A stretch of 42,033 bases of DNA from a virus, in IMG/VR virus record IMGVR_UViG_3300032073_000062, positions 1-42,033 of that record, one strand, 5' to 3'. The number at the start of each line of letters is the position of its first letter. The stretch's first letter is position 1. The translations under genes were made by a program, and so were the position numbers. The notes beneath the pieces were generated by a model, which saw nothing but the letters and a program-made list of their open reading frames with translations, did no database searches and was not told the origin of the DNA. Of this stretch, positions 10,701 through 16,326 are shown piece by piece.

Positions 10701-12706
10701 AAAGCTGAACCTGATATTGCAACATCTTGTACAGTTGTAACAGTTTCTGCTACATTATTATTTATATCAACATATTCTACTAAAAAATCAAATCTATCAG
10801 GTCTCTGTGTTCTTGGTATTGGAACTTTTACTTTAAATTCATCAGGTGAAAATCCAGTATCCATTGCTGGTCTTAAAGATAAATCACTTATAAACCATTC
10901 ACCTGATTCTGCTCTAATTTGTAGTATAGTATCTACATTAGCAGTTTTATCTAAATTAAATTTTGGTGTAAAAGTGTGTTCTACAGTTTCAAAATTTTGT
11001 ATACCTTCAATGTCATCATCTAGTTGTAAAACTACTGGTTGACCACCATCAGAATCTGATAATTCTGCTCCAAAATAAGTATGTGAACTAAATTCATTTG
11101 AAGTGTTTAGGTTAGATCCAGATAAATGAAAATACAATTTACCAGCTTTTCTAACATTACCATCTATTACTTTAGATGTGGTAATACCCTTTATCTTAGC
11201 TGAAATGGTATATGCAGAATTTTTTCTAAGTGTAAAGTAATTATTAGAATTTGTTTCTACCACTATACTTTCATTTTGACCAGATGTTGAACCACTAATT
11301 CTCAAAGAATCTATAAAGTGACTACCAGTATGAAAAGCACTTACATTACCACCTCGTGTAGAACCGTCAAAAGATGAACTGTTCCAATATACATTTATGT
11401 GATTTTGATTTAAAAAATATCCAGTTCTAAGAGCTCCTGATGATGAGTCGGAATCTTTTAGTAATTCAGGTGACTCTACTATAGTATCAGCCAATACTGT
11501 AAAATCGGATTTTGCAGATTCACTTTTTCCATGTACTCTAACTCTGTAAATGTCACCAGAAAAAGTTCTCATGTTTTTTATTGTTAAATCTAACATAGAA
11601 TCAAACTGAATACCAGATTGTAAAACTGATACTGAAGTGTTGTTGAAAGAAGCTGTCAATGCTGTTGCGGAAAAATCTTCTATTGTAACTTCTGTTATAT
11701 CTGTTCCACTTGGATTACTTCCAGTTGGTAATGTTATCAACGGTGGTTTTTCAGGTATTATTGTTTTCTCATCGATAACTTCTAATATTTTAGATTTATA
11801 TTTTGGTACTGTTACTTCTTCTGTTTTTAATCTATTAGTTGAGGTATCTAGTTTTTTTATTGTTACAGTTCTTTCAGGTATTTCTACAGTTCCACCCTGC
11901 ATATCAGCTTTAAATATTGCAACTTCTGACTTTAGTTTAAACTTAGGTTCTTCTTTTGAAGCAAATATTGTAGATAATCCCCTTCTTTTTATTATAGCCG
12001 GCGAACTACCTCTTAATCCAGTTTTGTATTTATACTCATCTTTAAATCTTCTTAGGTCTTGAAATGTATCTGATACTTCTTTTGGTAAAGATTCTTTTTC
12101 TAAACTACCAGATTCTATCTCTATAATTTTACCCCTTAAATCAGAACGAGTTATTCCATCTACTGTTGCAGTTACTATAGACTCACTTATAGGAGCTAAA
12201 ATTGTTTTAGCCTGAACTACTTCTTGATGATCTGTTGTTGGATTTTTAAAAAATCTTATTGGTTGGGTATTAATTGCTGTTGATAAATCAACATTTATTT
12301 TTGTTTGGTATTTAACATTATAAGCATTTTGAAATTCTAAAGGAACATCTATAACATCAGGATTTATTTCTCCTAATATAGTCAATGTTGCTAATCCAGC
12401 CGTATTTATAGGTGGGGAATATACTTCTATAGTTACATATCGATATGGAACATATGGTGGTACTTCTTCTCCAATAAAATCAACTGGTGTCAAATATATA
12501 GTATTACCTTCAGAGTCTAATAACTCCATTTTTAATTCTATACCAGGATTTAATAAATCAGAACCAAATATTTTAAATGCATATCTACCCTGCGTTAAAG
12601 TTTCAGGCACCTCTTGTACATTAAAGTACTCGTTATTGATGTCCTCTACATAAACACTAACTTGATTTAAATTTTGTAATGTTAATCGCTTTGGAAGAAA
12701 TCCCAT
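1403..12706 (-). CDS. Giant repetitive tail-fibre-like protein with C-terminal S74 chaperone domain
   Basis: This 3767-residue virion protein is very likely a host-binding tail fibre or spike. The N-terminal 700 or so residues are non-repetitive beta-type sequence, probably the attachment region. The middle holds about ten copies of a module of the form FFLG..QFVSGS.GN.EISSS.FHL..DGDV....ITA..G.IGGF. These are interspersed with three long, nearly identical PSGEGLFLNYPHMGFYSGS segments and Ala/Ser-rich stretches (ASASLFASGAFAS type) that look like trimeric shafts. A cupredoxin-like domain sits at about 2745-2850. The C-terminus (from Ser3667, SDIRFKKN) is a peptidase S74 intramolecular chaperone: in that family it trimerises the fibre and then cleaves itself off before the Ser of the Ser-Asp motif. 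The last 20 or so residues form a short coiled coil. The ATG is preceded by AGGGAAT. Confidence 0.9.
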   Translation of the reverse strand: MGFLPKRLTLQNLNQVSVYVEDINNEYFNVQEVPETLTQGRYAFKIFGSDLLNPGIELKMELLDSEGNTIYLTPVDFIGEEVPPYVPYRYVTIEVYSPPINTAGLATLTILGEINPDVIDVPLEFQNAYNVKYQTKINVDLSTAINTQPIRFFKNPTTDHQEVVQAKTILAPISESIVTATVDGITRSDLRGKIIEIESGSLEKESLPKEVSDTFQDLRRFKDEYKYKTGLRGSSPAIIKRRGLSTIFASKEEPKFKLKSEVAIFKADMQGGTVEIPERTVTIKKLDTSTNRLKTEEVTVPKYKSKILEVIDEKTIIPEKPPLITLPTGSNPSGTDITEVTIEDFSATALTASFNNTSVSVLQSGIQFDSMLDLTIKNMRTFSGDIYRVRVHGKSESAKSDFTVLADTIVESPELLKDSDSSSGALRTGYFLNQNHINVYWNSSSFDGSTRGGNVSAFHTGSHFIDSLRISGSTSGQNESIVVETNSNNYFTLRKNSAYTISAKIKGITTSKVIDGNVRKAGKLYFHLSGSNLNTSNEFSSHTYFGAELSDSDGGQPVVLQLDDDIEGIQNFETVEHTFTPKFNLDKTANVDTILQIRAESGEWFISDLSLRPAMDTGFSPDEFKVKVPIPRTQRPDRFDFLVEYVDINNNVAETVTTVQDVAISGSAFIIDGSDNLLTGSLFMGNAAGSGIEAAGINSAFVRSVGYEGFESASLHGKGGFMIFSGSVLPDESDNYEGAGIEIHDGTTGVDESYLKFRTKPSLFDVKTSTFFLGKTHSPANFISGSQGNLQISSSNFELTADGDVTMSGEITATGGTIGGFNIANTKITTTGVELGNSTEDLFISSSAFKVDHEGNITASNIDLGGTITATAGEVGGWTIEDGALTAGTGPNSVTMSSEDQLIVMGSGSTFNKGDLAGGLRMGLDTDGTFKFAVGSAASYLYADNTGVSIKSDSFDVTASVAEIDVDVFKLSATQLFISSSEGGFIRMGSTLPTGIDGTNKGIYMQGSNNHFLVGNAAGGHLRFDGTNTSISSSDFYFGNDTNFISGSTGNIKIFSTGDTTLSGSSVTLATPKFFLGSTAQFISGSEGNVEISSSNFHLTNTGDVTLAGTVTATAGSIGGWNLSNTGLTDSTGAVQFSSTQASMSLGTGQEILIRGNSNSPFIAIQPGVALPDKAYGEIGIMLAVAGGSTPLFSAVGSGGHIKFNGTTVDITASTVHMSGSSITLATPTFYLGESSQYISGSNGNVEISSSGFHLDRDGNAIMQGSVTATTGQIGGFAVTSNAISSSNDNLILKSSGQITGSKVLFTDGKIAAWNITGNNITSTGGGIRFNGNGNNAEISVNSHTFGNEGIQFGYNSGAPRFYVGDGAQNFLRYDSSNGVNIQTTRANISGSEITLETPKFFLGKKGSQFVSGSNGNVEISSSNFHLSSSGDVIMSGKVTATSGQIAAWNLSSQIISSIDSNGGIKLDSYNKEITARTGSNVESTIISLGRIGGTVGSPKFGIEGLDSTDSSKTLFKFGETGNEIAGWTITSEEITGGSMIIRSDGTIESEGFASNLKGSGFRLTAASGGFLEVENARIRGTLATAVFEKETVNAVGGQLYVANSTVLSGSLGGLVGASDTTMSVANVGGFVADEILSAKKVNATGFATEYLLVQSASRNNPSSNTDFSGKLYVSRAYGSGITGDSGSLGDTPSAAQTYSGSQVIVSTGKVGTGFIRLNANPNDQTTPYIDIVERTGSGIYAVDLKARLGDLSGLSSAKLHGTNPSSAGFGLYSQNVFLEGGIVANTGSIGGIEMQAGKLYNGVGTHGNSNTGFYVDSGSNFSLGDKFVWDGSDLAVEGSITITAGPSAAQLAALNATTASLQSGVNSLGSATASLESGLSVMGQATASLNTSTGSLGNQITGAVDSGSLFASNAEATASLIGVSSNASSSAYSVSAVQSGSLFASSAVESGSLFATSAVASSSLFASGAFASASIQSSSLATTQTSNSESIAARMVNDISGSLISLPVSPSGEGLFLNYPHMGFYSGSAYQAFISASGGFLFKADDNNLISFGQSTTGGDGSTTKSFVLKSDNVFLSGSNVNILGERFFLGGGSQFVSGSNGNIEISSSNFHLKPDGDVIMDGTITANAGTIGGFAITPTAISSSDGSLTLNSDGGITGSKFLLSGGIITDAVTIEGSLSANSISTPTGGSPKSVITDQGFASFVSASIGGFDITNTTISDIDNDLVLNSDGQITASNALITGNINITGGSAKNTIDSISSTTGSFSSSLSTIEQETGSLFQGLADVSSSVSGAFTDASASLATDLNTVEANVSGAFTSTSASIVSTITEVSSSTVERIMTDISGSILETPPSPSGEGLFLNYPHMGFYSGSEYKAFISASGGFLFKADDNNLISFGQSVSGGDGVDTKSFVLKADNVFMSGSKINMLSDKFFLGGDSTFVSGSDGNIEISSSRFHLQPDGDVVMNDITASNARFSGHLTITAGPAQDTIDSISSTTGSFSNSLSSIDQQTGSLLAATSSLGSQITGAVDSGSLFASNAELTASLIGVQSLASASLFASGAFASSSIQSSSLASTITTVSSSTVERIMTDISGSILETPPSPSGEGLFLNYPHMGFYSGSEFQAFISASGGFLFKADDNNLISFGQSVSGGDGADTKSFVLKSDNVFLSGSNVNVLTRRFFFGDDGAQFISGSQGNIEISSSMFHLDPQNNKVAISGSITATDGTIGGMRIDESKIESVADAGDGSTIIYTVTAAGGAFYINGVQQQSLTLIPGNTYRFDVSDDSNGSHPFRFATSADGTTYSTGVTVNGTQGSGGAYVEIEITQDTPNTIYYKCTAHSGMGAAINIDKTSPLVLDGNTGQITGSRFLFEGGRISGSNVDVITPKFFFGDTNQFVSGSEGNIQISSSKFHLQPDGDVIMNQITASGARIEGHFTVTSGPAADTLDSIAAETGSLQTGITNSEATSSLIGVSAAASASLAEATSSLLGASAFASASAQSASIVSDVQTHSGSMAGSIQLTTNGMNIVRADNGDQLASYGATTTIGPTNGEHVKISSTAVELKTDDTTTVLSASAAGLEMQGTVKATAGEIGGFEIGANDISVSGQNPYVTGSNFQIHTATSGPYIAMRKMWKGNFEVIPNVSAGKIVLGRDFVVRDDVNPPSFDGERIELDGESGSFSYFSGSGTPSAANPVFNRHVLIGGKIYDGGSLESLVSAKENTTPLSGIALVSSSMVIDNTSGGVGQTSYVPNIASHVGGTGAFQRGVTFTMKREAIADNPYSSDGTDIGVRNLVNGRFSDSNQRLSAGNIIQILSGSTDMAARPQYGIHSSVHGVVDGATYSDFTNDNGKYWSGFFGSGRFTVSSSLAPIELEGPVSVTGSLDVWDSLRVTGSIDTTGSINIKATALGDFNGNQYGVKVDSSHAANQQAGMLFKNDADEWIIGVNVSDDFKIQLGDDLTNDLTSNGFIMTDSGLMYLNSEGLYLNGGYGSTGVTVTSAGNVLSPGYGWFNGGISAGTAADPGDGNVMATGTGSFGHGVITSTTTAAPATLTLLNTDGGITSAGEVFGQIQWKARANNSAVESVIAQIDVDTRSSTWNAGDKPARMSFKVSDNTADELEEIFFIQYESGNPSMQIQEELKVAKALSVGDLTPSGTTGRIDAANDVVAYSSSDIRFKKNTTPIQDSLFKIKQLQGVEFDWIPNEEHHGYEGHDVGIIAQEVEKVLPEVVTTRDSGYKAVKYEKMIPLLIEGIKEQQEQIDELKKEVEELKNA
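4157..4474 (-). other. Cupredoxin-like insert inside the giant fibre
   Basis: Residues about 2745-2850 read as a small beta-sandwich: a YTVTAAGGAFYINGV strand, then LTLIPGNTYRFDVSD, NGSHPFRF, a variable loop, EIEITQDTPNTIYYKC and TAHSGMGAAINI. Four residues sit where type-1 copper ligands lie in plastocyanin and azurin: His2790, Cys2836, His2839 and Met2842. The spacing C-x2-H-x2-M is tighter than in plastocyanin. Similar YYKC..HSGMG domains occur in structural proteins of marine phages. Copper binding is inferred from the ligand pattern only; the fold may serve as an adhesion module. Confidence 0.7.
4902..4948. repeat. 47-bp exact direct repeat, copy A (giant fibre gene)
   Basis: This 47-base stretch is identical to 5646-5692 and codes for the part of the repeat reading IMTDISGSILETPPSP. 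It extends the long repeat unit on its C-terminal coding side, but unlike the 58-base repeat it is shared with the 5646 copy and not with the 6676 copy. The three long units are therefore a mosaic. Confidence 0.88.
5587..5644. repeat. 58-bp exact direct repeat, copy A (giant fibre gene)
   Basis: This 58-base stretch is identical to 6619-6676 and codes for the YPHMGFYSGS-type segment of the fibre. A third, diverged copy lies around 4850-4900. The nucleotide identity is higher than the surrounding fibre modules, which suggests recent duplication or gene conversion and makes it a substrate for recombination. Confidence 0.9.
5646..5692. repeat. 47-bp exact direct repeat, copy B (giant fibre gene)
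   Basis: This is identical over 47 bases to 4902-4948. It lies two bases from the end of the 58-base repeat copy at 5587-5644, so this middle unit shares one half with the unit on one side and the other half with the unit on the other side. Confidence 0.88.
6619..6676. repeat. 58-bp exact direct repeat, copy B (giant fibre gene)
   Basis: This is identical over 58 bases to 5587-5644, in the same reading frame and orientation. Recombination between the two copies would remove or duplicate about 1 kb (344 codons) in frame. Confidence 0.9.
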
Positions 12707-12733
12707 TAAATAATTCCCTATAGTAGTATACTA

Positions 12734-12741
12734 TATAAATA
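12734..12741 (+). promoter_or_regulatory. TATAAATA element, possible late-type promoter for the plus-strand gene
   Basis: TATAAATA matches the -10 consensus of T4-type late promoters and lies 73 bases upstream of the plus-strand ATG at 12814. Read on the other strand it gives ATATTTATA 28 bases before the giant fibre gene, the same arrangement seen before several other minus-strand genes. The orientation in which it works is therefore uncertain. The region is AT-rich and chance matches are possible. Confidence 0.35.
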
Positions 12742-12802
12742 TCACCATTGAAAATTTATTTAAAAATAGTATATAAAAAGTAATTAAAAAGTAGGTATTT
12801 TA

Positions 12803-12810
12803 TATTTATA
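12803..12810 (-). promoter_or_regulatory. TATAAATA element, possible late promoter of the giant fibre gene
   Basis: On the minus strand this reads TATAAATA, the T4-type late -10 consensus. It would give a leader of about 90 bases before the giant fibre ATG at 12706. Together with 12734-12741 it would make a pair of promoters pointing across each other in the only clearly divergent gap of the window. No -35 element is needed for T4-type late promoters and I see none. Confidence 0.4.
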
Positions 12811-12813
12811 AGT

Positions 12814-12969
12814 ATGAGCGATAAATTTGTAAATATAAAGATACGAGAAGAGTATCGTGATATGATTAAAGAATACTCAAAAAGTCATGGATATAAAATG
12901 TATGCTTTGATAGAAACACTTATAAAAGAAAAGTGTACTAAGAAAATATTATATTCTAGTCAAAACTAA
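12814..12969 (+). CDS. Small ribbon-helix-helix-like protein, putative regulator (plus strand)
   Basis: This 51-residue protein is the only convincing plus-strand gene in the window. It begins MSDKFVNIKIREEYRDM and continues with an alternating beta segment (FVNIKI) and two predicted helices (EEYRDMIKEYSKSHG, then YKMYALIETLIKEKC). That order and size match the Arc/CopG/MetJ ribbon-helix-helix fold, which dimerises and inserts its N-terminal strand into the DNA major groove. In-frame codons upstream give no other start. No strong ribosome site is visible. The gene is convergent with the Mre11-Rad50 fusion and overlaps its 3' end by 14 bases. By fold it would be a small DNA-binding repressor, possibly of the divergently transcribed giant fibre gene, but that target is inference. 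Confidence 0.65.
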   Translation: MSDKFVNIKIREEYRDMIKEYSKSHGYKMYALIETLIKEKCTKKILYSSQN

Positions 12970-15900
12970 TATTACTATAAGAACCATCTTTTTTTACTTC
13001 TAATAAAGTATCAACTGCATCTCTCATAGAATCTATGTGAGATACTATTAAAGAGAATTGAAACTGAGTTTTGAGATATTGAAATAATCCATAAACTGAA
13101 TTAATATTATCACTATCCATCGTACCCCAACCTTCATCAATTGCTAAAAAATTAGAACGTGGTAAATTAGAAACATTTATTAAACTTGCGCGAATAGCTA
13201 AAGAACTTATAAACCGTTCCATACCACTACTAAGTTCAAGAGGCCATACCCTATCGTCATCATAGACAATATGAGTATCTATTACCTTACCATCCATATT
13301 AAATATAATATTAAAATCAACTATCTGTGAAAGGATATCATTTACAGCACCCTCAACAGTTGGAAGTGATTTACTAATCAAGTCATAAGGAACACCGTCA
13401 CGTTTAATAGCTTCTAATAAATATTGATAAGCTTGGTGGTCACCTTCAAGTTTTTCTACCTTTGTGATATTATCATTAATCTGTTTTTCATTTGTTTTTA
13501 AAACTTGAATGTCACCATATAAAGTAGTAAGTTTTTTAGTTAACATATCTAACTGATAATCCAAATCATCATTTTGATTTTGTAAATTATCTATCTCTGT
13601 TTCAATCTGAGAATTAAATATTACATCTTTTTCTTGTGTGTGGTATTTTTGTATTTCTGAAGTTATAGATGTTAATTGATTAAATACATTACTACGTTTT
13701 TCTTCTAGTAAACTTAGTTGTGATGTTGCATGTGATTCTTGTATATTGAGATTGTTTAAATTTTCTACTAGAGTATCTAAATCATTTTTGTAAGCACGAA
13801 CCTTAAACATTTTTTGTATTCTAGTCTCCATCTTTTGTTTTTTAGTAACATATTGTTGAGCTAATACTTTATCTTTATCTAAATACTTTTGTGTTTCTAT
13901 TGCATCTAATGTAAATGGATTACTCATACAATCATCACAATTTTCATCATAAGTTAAGTTACCAAGTTTATCAATTTTATCTAACTTAGTTCTTACTTCA
14001 ATTTTTAGTTTATCTATTTCGATTTGAAACAAATCTCTTTCTTCTTCAAGTTTTTCTAACTTAGCATAATTGTCACTTACATTATCTTTTTCATATTGAG
14101 ATATCTTAGAATTTAGATTTTTCTTTTCTAATGCAAAGGTCTTTACGTGTGTTTTTGTATTTCCTAAATCAGTATCTACATTGTACAAAATACTATTAAG
14201 TTTTTTATTTTCACTTTCAAGTACCTCAATATCACGAACACTACCATCAACTGGTTTTAAGCGTTTAGTTTCATCTTTTATACTATTAATAACTTGACGA
14301 ATTTGTTTCTTTAAACTACGTTCATCTTTCTTAAAACCTTTTTGTTTTTCTTCAAGTAAAACTAATTCATCAGTTATTTGAGCCAACTCATCTCCATAAC
14401 CAGATTTCTTAAAATTACTCAATAGAGTATGAACCTCTTTAATATCTTCAGAAGCTTGTTGGTATAATCTATCAAATATTTTCAATCCCATAAATTGAGA
14501 TAAAAGTTCTTTACGTTCTTTTTGTGTTTTATCAATAAATACGGTTGTATCATTTTGAGAACTCATTGAAGTTAAGATAAAATCATCATACGAGCCAATA
14601 ACTTTTTTAATATTATTTTGAGTTGTTCTTCGTTGGTCACCATTTAAACTTACACGTTCACCACTATCATCGATTAAGTAAAACTCTACATCAACCTTAA
14701 CGTGGCCTGTTCTTAAATTCTTTTTACCTTTTTTCTCAATAAAATAATCTATACCATCTATCTCAAAATTAACCTTACAACTCATTGTAGATTTTGAATT
14801 ATTAATAACATTATCGGCTTTGTAAGCACGAGATGATGTGTCAAATAAACAAAAACATAAAGAATCCAATAATGATGATTTACCAGTAGCATTAGGTGCA
14901 AACAATCCAACAATACCATTTAATTTAGTAAAGTCAACTACATTGTCTTCTCCATATGAAAACATATTTGAAAACTCAAATTTTTTCAATTTCCAATCTA
15001 TGTTTAATTGTATATCTGAATCTGGTATTGTTGCATTTACATCAGTAAGTATATTCTTAATCTTAATCATAGTCTCATCATCGACAAGATAATTATTGTT
15101 AAGATATTCGCTAATCAATTTAAATTGATAATCAACGTTATTTACATCTCCAATATTAATTTTTTTATTACGAATTTTTTCTGTACTTAAACCATCTACT
15201 CTACTTATAACAGATTCTTGAATCTTAGCCATTTTTTGTACTTTAGTCATAAGTTTTTTTAGTTCAGATGGTTTGGTGTTTGAAACCCTAACTCGTATTC
15301 TAGGTTTCTTAGGTATGTCTGATAAATCAGGTAATGTATTATTATCTATATTGATTGTATAGTAACCATAATCATTTGGTATTTCAATGTATTTAGATTT
15401 ACGAGTTGGAACATCCCACAATAAATAACCTTTACCAATATCTTCACCATGATTTTGTTGTACTAACGAGCCACAATAAGATATAGTTTCTTCTTTATTG
15501 ATATGTTGACGTTTGTGGATATCACCGAGTAATCCCATATCATAACCCTTAAACCGAGTAATTTTTACATCAGATGGTAAACTGAATCCTAAATCAGTTT
15601 CACATTTATCTACAGTTCCATGAAATAATACAACCTTAGTTCTATCACCAGGTACATCTTTGGCTTTTATATAATCTTTTTCTTTATCCCACACATCCCA
15701 TACAACAAAATCTGTATCGGCACAGGTATAGATGCCCGTTCTCTTTAGATAGTGTAAATTAGAATGATTTAAATTTTCTACAATTGGTGTTAAACAATCC
15801 ATTCTATTTAGATTATTTAGATTACAATCGTGATTACCTGCAATAATAATTGTTGGACATATATCAGCAAGATTCTTAAATAACCTAGATAACTGGTCGA

Positions 15901-16111
15901 TAAGTTCTGGTGACATATCTGTTTTAGAATGTGCAATATCTCCACCGATATATGCGACTGCATTATCTTTGTTTTTTCTTACTTCTTTGTACAGACCTTC
16001 AAATACTTCTTCGTATTCCTTATGCCGTTTCAGATTACGAATCTGTATGTCTGATATGTGATGTATGTATTTTAATTTACGAAACGGAACTTTAACTTTT
16101 TCTTGTATCAA
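12956..16111 (-). CDS. gp47-gp46: Single-chain Mre11-Rad50 (gp47-gp46) recombination nuclease
   Basis: This 1051-residue protein joins both subunits of the SbcCD/Mre11-Rad50 complex, which processes DNA ends for recombination-dependent replication and host DNA breakdown. Residues 1 to about 340 are the Mre11/gp47 calcineurin-like nuclease, with motifs SDIQ (Asp21), GGDIAHS (Asp58), GNHD (93-95), FHG (164) and GDIH (197-199). From about 375 it is Rad50/gp46: Walker A PNATGKSS (406-413), a long coiled coil with a CDDC zinc hook (Cys725, Cys728), ABC signature LSSGMERF (about 960-967), Walker B FLAIDEG (about 988) and H-loop His1025. The start is TTG: its TTGA overlaps the upstream stop, AAAGGA lies 8 or so bases before it, and an in-frame stop just upstream rules out an earlier ATG. 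In T4 the two parts are separate genes. Confidence 0.92.
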   Translation of the reverse strand: MIQEKVKVPFRKLKYIHHISDIQIRNLKRHKEYEEVFEGLYKEVRKNKDNAVAYIGGDIAHSKTDMSPELIDQLSRLFKNLADICPTIIIAGNHDCNLNNLNRMDCLTPIVENLNHSNLHYLKRTGIYTCADTDFVVWDVWDKEKDYIKAKDVPGDRTKVVLFHGTVDKCETDLGFSLPSDVKITRFKGYDMGLLGDIHKRQHINKEETISYCGSLVQQNHGEDIGKGYLLWDVPTRKSKYIEIPNDYGYYTINIDNNTLPDLSDIPKKPRIRVRVSNTKPSELKKLMTKVQKMAKIQESVISRVDGLSTEKIRNKKINIGDVNNVDYQFKLISEYLNNNYLVDDETMIKIKNILTDVNATIPDSDIQLNIDWKLKKFEFSNMFSYGEDNVVDFTKLNGIVGLFAPNATGKSSLLDSLCFCLFDTSSRAYKADNVINNSKSTMSCKVNFEIDGIDYFIEKKGKKNLRTGHVKVDVEFYLIDDSGERVSLNGDQRRTTQNNIKKVIGSYDDFILTSMSSQNDTTVFIDKTQKERKELLSQFMGLKIFDRLYQQASEDIKEVHTLLSNFKKSGYGDELAQITDELVLLEEKQKGFKKDERSLKKQIRQVINSIKDETKRLKPVDGSVRDIEVLESENKKLNSILYNVDTDLGNTKTHVKTFALEKKNLNSKISQYEKDNVSDNYAKLEKLEEERDLFQIEIDKLKIEVRTKLDKIDKLGNLTYDENCDDCMSNPFTLDAIETQKYLDKDKVLAQQYVTKKQKMETRIQKMFKVRAYKNDLDTLVENLNNLNIQESHATSQLSLLEEKRSNVFNQLTSITSEIQKYHTQEKDVIFNSQIETEIDNLQNQNDDLDYQLDMLTKKLTTLYGDIQVLKTNEKQINDNITKVEKLEGDHQAYQYLLEAIKRDGVPYDLISKSLPTVEGAVNDILSQIVDFNIIFNMDGKVIDTHIVYDDDRVWPLELSSGMERFISSLAIRASLINVSNLPRSNFLAIDEGWGTMDSDNINSVYGLFQYLKTQFQFSLIVSHIDSMRDAVDTLLEVKKDGSYSNISFD

Positions 16112-16326
16112 GTATTATCCTTTATGAATTTCTTCACTTTGTTTATTTTAGAATTTGGCACTATTACATCCCAAGCTGTTTCTTCAGAAAGTCTACCATT
16201 TTCATAGTATATAGTAGAACGGTGTAACCCAAAGCGGTCAACCAATTCTTCACACACTTTATCATTATCAATATGGACTTTCCATTCATCATCATTAAAT
16301 TTCCATATGTCTCTTTGTTTTGCCAT
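16108..16326 (-). CDS. Small conserved-type protein between primase and recombination nuclease
   Basis: This 72-residue soluble protein is unrecognised: MAKQRDIWKFNDDEWKVH followed by a mixed alpha/beta sequence with VCEELVDRFGLHRSTIYYENGR and a basic C-terminal helix (KINKVKKFIKD). The central LVDRFGLHRSTIYY has a helix-turn-helix flavour, but I cannot support DNA binding beyond that. It overlaps the primase end by 32 bases and its stop overlaps the start of the Mre11-Rad50 fusion (TTGA), so it is embedded in a DNA-metabolism operon and is likely co-translated with both neighbours. Confidence 0.65.
   Translation of the reverse strand: MAKQRDIWKFNDDEWKVHIDNDKVCEELVDRFGLHRSTIYYENGRLSEETAWDVIVPNSKINKVKKFIKDNT

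Noticed and set aside
10542-11042. 166-codon plus-strand open frame opposite the giant fibre gene
   Set aside because: It is antisense to a well-supported coding frame, has no ribosome site or recognisable motif, and similar shadow frames occur throughout the Ser/Thr-rich fibre gene.
11637-12062. 141-codon plus-strand open frame opposite the fibre N-terminus
   Set aside because: It is hydrophobic only because it mirrors Thr/Ser/Lys codons of the minus-strand gene; there is no start signal or domain.
1403-12706. Fibre repeats as a CRISPR or other DNA repeat array
   Set aside because: The repeats are protein modules in one open frame with variable spacing and no constant short repeat.
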